A DNA stretch of 6,507 nt from Pseudomonadota bacterium (GTDB lineage: Bacteria; Pseudomonadota; Gammaproteobacteria; Pseudomonadales; Azotimanducaceae): NCBI GenBank assembly GCA_027621895.1, contig JAQCAK010000112.1, positions 1 to 6,507 on the forward strand, read 5' to 3'. Shown piece after piece: positions 1 to 5,171 of the stretch. Position numbers and translations under genes: made by a program. Every line of letters starts with the position of its first letter. Within the stretch, counting starts at the first letter, position 1. A model generated the notes under the pieces. That model did not search any database, was not told where the DNA came from, and saw only the letters and a program-made list of their open reading frames with translations.

Positions 1-374
1 TGCATGGAACGTACCTTCCGGCTGATGACATCCTCGGACAAAAAATTCAGCTGTACAAACTCACCGAATCGGGTGGCGATCTCCTGCTTGCGGGCGGGAA
101 TGATTGCCGTGTGCGGAATGGGCAGGCCCAGAGGGTGCCTGAACAGCGCTGTGACAGCGAACCAGTCGGCAATCGCGCCGACCATTGCGGCCTCTGCGAA
201 CGCGTTGACGTAGCCGAGCCAGGCGTACTGGTTTTCATAGTTCGAGGTGAGAATAGCGGTCAGGACATAGATCAGGGCGACGATGAGCAGCAGGCCGGTG
301 GCCAGTCTCTTCATGCGGTTCAGCTCCTGGAGCCTGACCGGATCCTGCGGCATAAAGGAATTTGCGGTTGTCAT
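1..374 (-). CDS. DUF445 family (YjiN-like) inner-membrane protein, N-terminal part; C-terminus lies beyond the left edge
   Basis: Translating the complement from the ATG at 374 gives 124 codons with no stop before the window edge, so the gene is partial at its 3' end. A predicted membrane helix spans residues 24-43, after a basic patch (R20, K22, R23). A second hydrophobic stretch (about 57-77) leads into the block around residues 66-93, which reads GAIADWFAVTALFRHPLG and then LPIPHTAIIP. That block is the hallmark of the N-terminus of DUF445 proteins such as E. coli YjiN. The family is membrane-anchored and its biochemical role is not established. The start is supported by GGAG (complement of 382-385) seven bases upstream. 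It is divergent from the downstream dehydrogenase gene, with 271 bases between them. Family call is firm; function unknown. Confidence 0.87.
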   Translation of the reverse strand, partial: MTTANSFMPQDPVRLQELNRMKRLATGLLLIVALIYVLTAILTSNYENQYAWLGYVNAFAEAAMVGAIADWFAVTALFRHPLGLPIPHTAIIPARKQEIATRFGEFVQLNFLSEDVISRKVRSM

Positions 375-381
375 GTAACAG

Positions 382-385
382 CTCC
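382..385 (-). promoter_or_regulatory. Ribosome binding site of the DUF445 gene
   Basis: GGAG on the minus strand, seven bases before the ATG at 374. It supports that start over the later in-frame methionine codons 8 and 21. Confidence 0.6.
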
Positions 386-631
386 GGGTTCAGGGCAGGC
401 GAGCAGCTGCCGGGATTGGCCAGATTGTCTCAGAAGTATCAGATGTTGGGTCATGTCCAGATAAAGCAAGTTGAATGCCAGTCACGCAACCCGCGCATAG
501 CGGGGTTTCAGCTGACTTTCCGGTGTGGCGGCGGTGAAATTGACGATAAATTGGCCAGTCCGAAAAATTTCCGTCGAAAGGCTCCCTTGAAAAGCACGCG
601 GTCATTTGCTCACATAGCCGCTTCACGAAAC

Positions 632-637
632 AAGAGG
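632..637 (+). promoter_or_regulatory. Ribosome binding site deciding the GTG start of the dehydrogenase
   Basis: AAGAGG lies eight bases before the GTG at 646. It places translation at that GTG, which puts the Rossmann glycine motif at residues 14-21, as usual for the family. No in-frame ATG in the first 40 codons could serve instead. Confidence 0.7.
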
Positions 638-645
638 TTTATCCA

Positions 646-1419
646 GTGGATCTGTTTTCCCTGAAAGGCAAGACCGTTGCCGTGACCGGTGCAAGTTCCG
701 GATTCGGTTCCCATTTCGCCGGTGTACTGTCCGATGCGGGAGCCCGCGTCGTGCTGGGTGCTCGCAGAATGGACAAGATCTCGGCGCGTGTCGAATCCCT
801 GAATGCGGCCGGGGGTGAGGCAGTCGGTATTGAACTTGACGTGACTGCGCCCGACTCCTGCGCCGGATTCCTGGCGGAGGCAGAGAAGCAGTTTGGTCAG
901 GTCGATGTGCTGATCAACAATGCCGGGGTCGAAGCCGGTGCCAAGACCTATGCCATGATTGATGAAGATGACTGGGATCATGTTCTGGATACCAACCTGA
1001 AAGCCGCATGGCGCCTTTCCAAGATGTATACCGAGGCCGTAGCGAAGAGCAAACAGGGCAGCGGGAATATCATCAACATTGCTTCGATCACCGCATTTCG
1101 TACGATCAAGGGCCAGTTTCCCTATGCGGTTTCCAAGGCTGCTCTCGTTAAGGCAACGGAAATCATAGCGCTGGAGGGTGCCCGCTATGGCATCCGGGCC
1201 AACGCGCTTGCGCCTGGCTACATCCTGACCGATGTCAGTCGGGTGCTGCTGGAAAGCGAACGATCCGACAGTTTTGTGAAAAGCATCCCCATGCGCCGTT
1301 ATGGTGAGTTTGAGGATCTGAACGGACCGCTGCTGCTGTTGGCCTCCGATGCCTCTGCCTATATGACCGGGTCGGTCATTGTGGTTGATGGCGGTCACCT
1401 GTGTGCTGAGCTGGGGTAA
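646..1419 (+). CDS. SDR family NAD(P)-dependent oxidoreductase (classical short-chain dehydrogenase/reductase)
   Basis: A complete 257-residue protein, typical for a classical SDR, starting at GTG. The nucleotide-binding motif TGASSGFG is at residues 14-21, NNAG at 91-94, and the catalytic tetrad is N117, S147, Y160 and K164 (YAVSK). The PG motif (190-191) follows the active site and VDGG lies near the C-terminus. The second beta strand ends in GARR (38-41). Arginines there, without an acidic residue, usually favour NADP(H) over NAD(H); that cofactor preference is inferred. The enzyme should be soluble and cytosolic, reducing or oxidising a carbonyl/alcohol substrate that cannot be named from sequence. 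The gene sits alone, divergent from the DUF445 gene and 180 bases before the iron operon, which has its own promoter. FabG-like or sugar/steroid dehydrogenase roles are possible but unsupported. Confidence 0.95.
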   Translation: MDLFSLKGKTVAVTGASSGFGSHFAGVLSDAGARVVLGARRMDKISARVESLNAAGGEAVGIELDVTAPDSCAGFLAEAEKQFGQVDVLINNAGVEAGAKTYAMIDEDDWDHVLDTNLKAAWRLSKMYTEAVAKSKQGSGNIINIASITAFRTIKGQFPYAVSKAALVKATEIIALEGARYGIRANALAPGYILTDVSRVLLESERSDSFVKSIPMRRYGEFEDLNGPLLLLASDASAYMTGSVIVVDGGHLCAELG

Positions 1420-1434
1420 CCTCAGGGCACCGCG

Positions 1435-1461
1435 CCTGCTGGTCCAATCCGGGACAACAGG
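1435..1461 (+). terminator. Weak imperfect hairpin downstream of the dehydrogenase gene, possible terminator
   Basis: CCTGCTGGTCC pairs with GGGACAACAGG around a five-base loop, with two mismatches and one G-T pair. It begins 15 bases after the stop codon, the expected place for a terminator, but no T-tract follows. Intrinsic termination is therefore doubtful. A promoter 30 bases on suggests transcription is reset here anyway. Confidence 0.25.
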
Positions 1462-1487
1462 CTGGCTGGTTAAATTGTGGTGAACCA

Positions 1488-1514
1488 ATCATTTACAATG
1501 CTGTCGTAAATGAT
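1488..1514. repeat. Perfect 9-bp inverted repeat with 9-base spacer across the feoAB -35, candidate second operator
   Basis: ATCATTTAC (1488-1496) and GTAAATGAT (1506-1514) are exact reverse complements separated by nine bases. The left arm covers the -35 hexamer and the right arm runs into the Fur box by five bases. The arm centres are 18 bases apart, about two helical turns, which suits a dimeric regulator. No regulator can be named from it. It could also simply be a hairpin in DNA upstream of the transcription start. Confidence 0.45.
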
Positions 1515-1520
1515 AATAAT
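1492..1520 (+). promoter_or_regulatory. Predicted sigma70-type promoter of feoAB
   Basis: The -35 is TTTACA (1492-1497, five of six matches to TTGACA). The -10 is AATAAT (1515-1520, five of six matches to TATAAT). The spacer is exactly 17 bases. Transcription would start near 1526-1528, leaving a leader of about 72 bases before the feoA ATG. The -10 lies wholly inside the Fur box, the classical arrangement for iron repression. Confidence 0.72.
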
Positions 1521-1526
1521 TCTCAT
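1510..1526 (+). promoter_or_regulatory. Fur box (ferric uptake regulator operator) of feoAB
   Basis: ATGATAAT-A-ATTCTCAT is an 8-1-8 inverted repeat with one mismatched pair. Its core (1511-1525) matches the 7-1-7 Fur consensus TGATAATNATTATCA at 13 of 14 fixed positions. It covers the predicted -10 of the only promoter before feoA. Fe(II)-loaded Fur bound here would block RNA polymerase, so the operon should be expressed when iron is scarce. The inference is strong because feo operons are established Fur targets. Confidence 0.85.
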
Positions 1527-1599
1527 CTTTATTTGCCCGGCACTGTGTTGATCGACAACATCGACCGACAGAGTTGACCAACAGAGATCTGAGCCAGTC

Positions 1600-1830
1600 A
1601 TGACGCTTGCAGACATTCTGCCCAGGCGGCGATGCCGCATCCTGGGTGCAGCCGAAAATCATCGGGACTTCCAGAGTCGCCTTTATGCGCTTGGGCTATA
1701 CCCGGGTGCGGAAGTCGTGGTGCTGCATGTTGCGCCGCTGGGCGATCCCATGCAGGTCAAGGTCGGTCAGACCCTGATCAGTATCCGAAATCAGGAAGCC
1801 AGTCTGGTTGAGGTTGAACAGACTGCATGA
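1600..1830 (+). CDS. feoA: FeoA, small SH3-like cytosolic component of ferrous iron uptake
   Basis: A complete 76-residue protein, the normal FeoA size. The family pattern is clear: LYALGLYPGAEVVVLHVAP (residues 28-46), then LGDPMQVKVG (47-56) and a C-terminal strand ending with an EASLVEVEQ-like tail. This is the SH3-like beta-barrel fold of FeoA, which acts in the cytosol and is required for, or stimulates, Fe(II) import by FeoB in bacteria where it has been tested. It is the first gene of the operon behind the Fur-controlled promoter. The Shine-Dalgarno is poor: only AGAGA (1583-1587) 12 bases away or GAG six bases away. No better in-frame start exists upstream. Its TGA stop overlaps the feoB ATG, so the two are translationally coupled. 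Confidence 0.95.
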   Translation: MTLADILPRRRCRILGAAENHRDFQSRLYALGLYPGAEVVVLHVAPLGDPMQVKVGQTLISIRNQEASLVEVEQTA

Positions 1831-3938
1831 GTCACTTCCATATAGCCCTCATTGGCAATCCCAACTGCGGTAAAACAACGCTGTTCAATGCCCTGACCGG
1901 TTCTCACCAGAAGGTGGGCAACTGGCCCGGTGTAACGGTCGAGAAAAAGTACGGCACGTTTGAATATCGCGATACGGAATGTGAGGTCGTAGACCTGCCC
2001 GGCATCTATTCCCTGGAGCAGGATTATCTTGGCCTGGATGAAAAAATAGCGAGGGACTACCTGGCCTCCGGGCAGTTCAACGTCATCGTCAATATCGTCG
2101 ATGCGAGTAATCTGCAGCGGAACCTGGTTCTGACCCAGCAGCTGCTGGAAATGGGGCACCATGTCATTGTCGCGGCGAACATGCTGGATGTTGCAGAACA
2201 TCAGGGCATCAGCCTGAATACAGCTGCCCTGGCGGAAGAACTGGGCGTACCGGTAGTACCTATTGTCGCGTCCCGGCAGAAAGGTATTCCGCAGCTGCTT
2301 GAAACCCTGTTCCAGGAAACTGCACCGGTGCCCGGCATTCATGATGCCTCAAGTGAATTTGCCAGTGACCGTATCATCCGGCGTTACCAGCGGGCCTCCG
2401 AGATCGTCAAAGGAGCTACCCTGATGGTGCCGGTTGAGCACAGTGTGACAGGTCGCCTGGACCAGATCGTGCTGAACCGCTGGCTGGGAATTCCGATATT
2501 CCTGCTGATGATGTACCTGATGTTCACGATCGCGATCAGTTTTGGCGCTGTGTTCATCGATTTCTTTGACATCCTGTTCGCGGCGCTGGTGGTTGATGCG
2601 CCGCGTTATCTGCTTGATTCGGCAGGTGCACCGGAATGGCTGATCGTGTTGCTGGCAGATGGCCTGGGCGGCGGTATTCAACTGGTTGCAACGTTTATTC
2701 CGGTGATCGGATTCCTGTTTCTTTGCCTCTCGGTGCTGGAGGCTTCCGGCTATATGTCCCGTGCGGCTTTTGTCGTCGATCGCCTGATGGCGAGAATAGG
2801 ATTGCCCGGCACCGCTTTTGTCCCGCTGATTGTGGGGTTCGGCTGTAACGTGCCGGCGGTTATGGCCGCCCGGACGCTGGGTCGGGAAAGCGATCGGCTG
2901 ATGACCATTGCGATGGCCCCCTTCATGTCCTGCGGTGCCCGGTTGACGGTATATGCCCTGTTTGCGGCTGCGATGTTCCCGACCAACGGCCAGAACGTGG
3001 TGTTCGGTCTCTACCTGCTCGGTATCGGCCTTGCCGTACTGACGGGCTGGCTGTTTCGGAAACAGATATTTGACGACGAGGCGACGCCATCGTTCCAGGA
3101 GATGCCGGCCTATCATCTGCCGGTCATGCGGAACATCCTGCTGACGACCTGGTTCCGCCTCAAGGGATTTGTATTCCGTGCCGGCAAGACTATTGTCCTG
3201 GTCGTCGTTGCACTCAGCTTCCTGAATTCATTGGGTACGGACGGTACTTTTGGCAACGAAAACAACGAGCGTTCCGTGCTTTCTGCCATCGGTAAATCGA
3301 TCACGCCTGTTTTTGCACCCATTGGTCTCAAGGAAGAAAACTGGCCGGCGACGGTTGGCCTGTTCACCGGCCTGTTTGCGAAGGAAGCTGTTGTGGGTAC
3401 GCTGGATGCGCTCTACAGTGGCGATGAGACCGGTGACGATGGTGAAGCGCCGGACCTGCTGGCTGCAGGTAGCACTGCGCTGTTGTCTATTCGAGACAAC
3501 TCACTGGATCTGCTGGACAATCTGGGCGACCCCCTCGGTATCAGTATCGATACCGCAGCGGATCTGGAGTCCGCTGCTGCTGATAACGCCGTTGCAACCT
3601 CCACACTTACCAACATGGCAGCATTGTTCGGCACCCAGTTTGCTGCCTTCTGCTATCTTGTCTTTGTTCTGCTATATGCACCCTGCGTTGCCGTCGTTGG
3701 TGCCACCGCCAAGGAAGCCGGTGGCCGCTGGGCGTTGCTGATATTCTGCTGGACGACCGGGATGGCCTACATCACCGCCAGCTGTATTTATCAGCTGGGG
3801 ACGTTTTTCGACCATCCCGTGTTCTCTGCAACCTGGCTTTTGGTCTGTGGGGTTATTGGCGTCATTGCTGTCAGGATGCTGAAGACCGTGGGTCGCCGTT
3901 CCATGCCGCAGCTGATTGACGTTGTTCATGTTAATTGA
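1827..3938 (+). CDS. feoB: FeoB, GTP-dependent ferrous iron permease of the inner membrane
   Basis: A complete 703-residue FeoB. The N-terminal G domain shows G1 GNPNCGKTT (10-18), the switch I threonine T37 in GVTVEKKYG, G3 DLPG (56-59), G4 NMLD (118-121) and G5-like ASRQKG (148-153), followed by a short helical linker (about 175-212). The membrane part begins near 217. It carries the Gate motifs with Cys340 in GFGCNVP and Cys369 in MSCGAR, the second gate around FAKEAVVGT (517-525), and YAPCVAVVG with Cys620. An acidic soluble loop lies at about 530-545. It imports Fe(II) across the inner membrane in a GTP-dependent way. GAGG lies 13 bases before the ATG, too far for a normal start, so translation probably depends on re-initiation from feoA through the ATGA overlap. 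The protein is shorter than E. coli FeoB (773 aa), and no feoC gene follows. Confidence 0.97.
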   Translation: MSHFHIALIGNPNCGKTTLFNALTGSHQKVGNWPGVTVEKKYGTFEYRDTECEVVDLPGIYSLEQDYLGLDEKIARDYLASGQFNVIVNIVDASNLQRNLVLTQQLLEMGHHVIVAANMLDVAEHQGISLNTAALAEELGVPVVPIVASRQKGIPQLLETLFQETAPVPGIHDASSEFASDRIIRRYQRASEIVKGATLMVPVEHSVTGRLDQIVLNRWLGIPIFLLMMYLMFTIAISFGAVFIDFFDILFAALVVDAPRYLLDSAGAPEWLIVLLADGLGGGIQLVATFIPVIGFLFLCLSVLEASGYMSRAAFVVDRLMARIGLPGTAFVPLIVGFGCNVPAVMAARTLGRESDRLMTIAMAPFMSCGARLTVYALFAAAMFPTNGQNVVFGLYLLGIGLAVLTGWLFRKQIFDDEATPSFQEMPAYHLPVMRNILLTTWFRLKGFVFRAGKTIVLVVVALSFLNSLGTDGTFGNENNERSVLSAIGKSITPVFAPIGLKEENWPATVGLFTGLFAKEAVVGTLDALYSGDETGDDGEAPDLLAAGSTALLSIRDNSLDLLDNLGDPLGISIDTAADLESAAADNAVATSTLTNMAALFGTQFAAFCYLVFVLLYAPCVAVVGATAKEAGGRWALLIFCWTTGMAYITASCIYQLGTFFDHPVFSATWLLVCGVIGVIAVRMLKTVGRRSMPQLIDVVHVN

Positions 3939-3954
3939 AGTCCAGGTCAATTGA
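3931..3954 (+). terminator. AT-rich stem-loop at the end of feoB, weak terminator or mRNA 3'-end structure
   Basis: TTAATTGA (3931-3938, ending in the feoB stop) pairs with TCAATTGA (3947-3954), with one G-T pair and an eight-base loop. ATCTTTCC follows, with only three consecutive Ts. The stem is AT-rich and weak, so partial read-through into the sensor gene is plausible. Confidence 0.28.
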
Positions 3955-4076
3955 ATCTTTCCTGTACTGACAGCTTTCAACCCCTGTCGATCTGACAGCA
4001 ATTCGCTTCAATCCGGGCGCTCATCATGTAATGATTGCCGGACGAATCTTCCCGACGAAATTTAAGGTCGTATTCA
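3939..4076 (+). other. Gap between feoB and the sensor gene, with short repeats and a start-stop codon pair
   Basis: This 138-base gap holds two direct copies of CTGACAGC (3967-3974 and 3992-3999, 25 bases apart). Each has a CTGT just upstream that can pair with its ACAG: CTGTC-GATCT-GACAG at 3984-3998 and CTGT-ACTG-ACAG at 3962-3973. A -10-like TGTAAT lies at 4027-4032 without a good -35 at the right distance. An ATG followed at once by TAA occurs at 4026-4031. Whether the sensor has its own promoter cannot be settled by eye. Confidence 0.35.
4064..4067 (+). promoter_or_regulatory. Likely ribosome binding site deciding the TTG start of the sensor gene
   Basis: AAGG, nine bases before the TTG at 4077, is the best Shine-Dalgarno near the 5' end of this frame. 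The alternative TTG at 4035 has no purine-rich site at a suitable distance. Confidence 0.5.
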
Positions 4077-5171
4077 TTGGATATCCGAACACGTCTCTCA
4101 CTGTTCCTGGTGATGGTATCGCTGATCAGCATGATGCTGCTGGGCACCTTTGCCTATTACACATCAGCGAACCTGCTGCAGGAGATATCACTTCGACAGC
4201 TTGATGCGCTGGCCGAGAGCAAAAAGCGCGACCTGATCAAGGTCTATAACAGCTGGGAAGACAATCTGAGACTGGTTCGTGACAGAACCCAGTTACAGGC
4301 GTCGATCCGTGAGTACACCGCCACCAAAAGCCCCGAAGCCAAAAGACGGATCGAACGAATCATTCAGGGCATTACCGTCGCCGTTAAGGAAATCGACAAA
4401 CTGATCGTGGTTGATCCGGAAGGTAATGAAATCACGTCTTTCGGCCGCTCCAGGGTCACCCATTCCCAGGTGCCGCTTGGCGAAGACGTGAGCTATGTTG
4501 GCACTTTCCTGTCTGACGACGGCCCCCGGGTCGCCATTAATTCGGGTGTTTACATGGAAGGCGTATTGATCGGCGGTATTGAGCTGATCATTGATGCCAG
4601 GGATATCATCGATGTGACATCCGACTACACGGGTCTGGGCGAAACCGGTGAGGCGTTTGTCGTGGTCAAGGATAGTGATCGCCTGGTTGCCCTGAATCCG
4701 CTGCGACACAAGGTGGAAGGGTTCAATGGCGAGCAGATGCTGGCCGCGGCCTCAGGCGACATGAGCAAGGTGTTTTCACCGGAACAGAACCTGCCCGCTT
4801 TCGAGTACACGGACTACCGCGGGGAACAGGTATGGCTTGCTGCCCGGTTTCTGGACGAGCTCGACTGGGGGCTCGTAGTCAAGGTTGATGTTGAAGAGGA
4901 AGGTGCCCGGGCGAAAGTGCTCCAGGAAGCACTGTTTGACATCGCGGTTGCCCTGTCAGCGTTTGCCATCATCGGTGGTGCCCTGCTCGGGTTTTACCTG
5001 GCGAGACCCATTCATGAGCTGGCGGTTATCGTCGAGCGCATGCGCCATGGTGAACGGGGTCTTCGAGCGGAGGTCAAGGGGGATGATGAGATTGCCTACC
5101 TGGCAGATGCGCTGAACGAATTCCTCGATCATGTAGAGAACGAGCGCCAGCACCAGGACAAAGATGCCTGA
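4077..5171 (+). CDS. Membrane sensor protein: Cache-type periplasmic domain plus HAMP domain, no output domain
   Basis: I prefer TTG at 4077 (364 residues) because of the AAGG nine bases upstream and because the protein then begins MDIRTRLSLFL, typical of such sensors. TTG at 4035 (378 residues) is the alternative; an in-frame TAA at 4029 rules out anything earlier. Transmembrane helix 1 is at about 7-28 and helix 2 at about 287-308. The 250-residue segment between them fits a double-Cache ligand-binding domain, with the recognisable YTGLGETGEAFVVVKDSDR stretch (184-202) near its membrane-distal repeat. A HAMP domain follows (about 309-356: P311, DEIAYLADALNEF at 337-349). The protein then ends after a short charged tail. 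No kinase, GGDEF/EAL, phosphatase or methyl-accepting domain is present. The ligand is unknown. The gene overlaps the antiporter gene by eight bases, so the two products are probably made together. Topology and HAMP are confident; the Cache assignment is by pattern. Confidence 0.82.
   Translation: MDIRTRLSLFLVMVSLISMMLLGTFAYYTSANLLQEISLRQLDALAESKKRDLIKVYNSWEDNLRLVRDRTQLQASIREYTATKSPEAKRRIERIIQGITVAVKEIDKLIVVDPEGNEITSFGRSRVTHSQVPLGEDVSYVGTFLSDDGPRVAINSGVYMEGVLIGGIELIIDARDIIDVTSDYTGLGETGEAFVVVKDSDRLVALNPLRHKVEGFNGEQMLAAASGDMSKVFSPEQNLPAFEYTDYRGEQVWLAARFLDELDWGLVVKVDVEEEGARAKVLQEALFDIAVALSAFAIIGGALLGFYLARPIHELAVIVERMRHGERGLRAEVKGDDEIAYLADALNEFLDHVENERQHQDKDA
5155..5158 (+). promoter_or_regulatory. 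Ribosome binding site of the antiporter gene, inside the sensor coding sequence
   Basis: AGGA five bases before the ATG at 5164. It lies within the last codons of the sensor gene and fixes the antiporter start, giving the 8-base overlap (5164-5171). Confidence 0.5.

Larger units (their letters stand above)
375..645. other. Divergent intergenic region between the DUF445 gene and the dehydrogenase gene
   Basis: These 271 bases must hold the promoters of both divergent genes, but I find no convincing pair of hexamers. On the plus strand TTGACG (540-545) is a fair -35, yet the sequence 17 bases on (AAAAAT, 563-568) is a poor -10. A short hairpin at 488-507 (AACCCGC / GCGGGGTT with one bulged G and the five-base loop GCATA) is the only clear secondary structure. 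It points to no gene end. Open frames across this gap show no recognisable protein. Confidence 0.5.

Noticed and set aside
488..507. Short hairpin with one bulge followed by TTT in the divergent gap
   Set aside because: No gene ends nearby and the T-run is only three bases, so it is not called a terminator.
390..626. A 78-codon minus-strand open frame in the gap between the DUF445 gene and the dehydrogenase
   Set aside because: No ribosome binding site, no membrane or domain pattern, and it would occupy the divergent promoter region.
610..1488. A 292-codon open frame on the minus strand, longer than the dehydrogenase gene it covers
   Set aside because: The plus-strand frame has the complete SDR motif set and a good ribosome binding site. 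The minus frame shows no domain and is an artefact of GC-rich codon use.
1546..1560. TGTTG-ATCGA-CAACA hairpin in the feoA leader
   Set aside because: Only a five-base stem. It is too weak to call a riboswitch or attenuator, and no paired alternative structure is visible in the 72-base leader.
2349..3116. A 255-codon minus-strand open frame inside feoB
   Set aside because: It is rich in His, Gln and Arg with no recognisable domain, and lies opposite the FeoB membrane domain, whose motifs are unambiguous.
3250..3741. A 163-codon plus-strand open frame in another frame of feoB
   Set aside because: It is out of frame with the gate and Cys620 motifs and shows low-complexity Pro/Arg/Cys content typical of a shadow frame.
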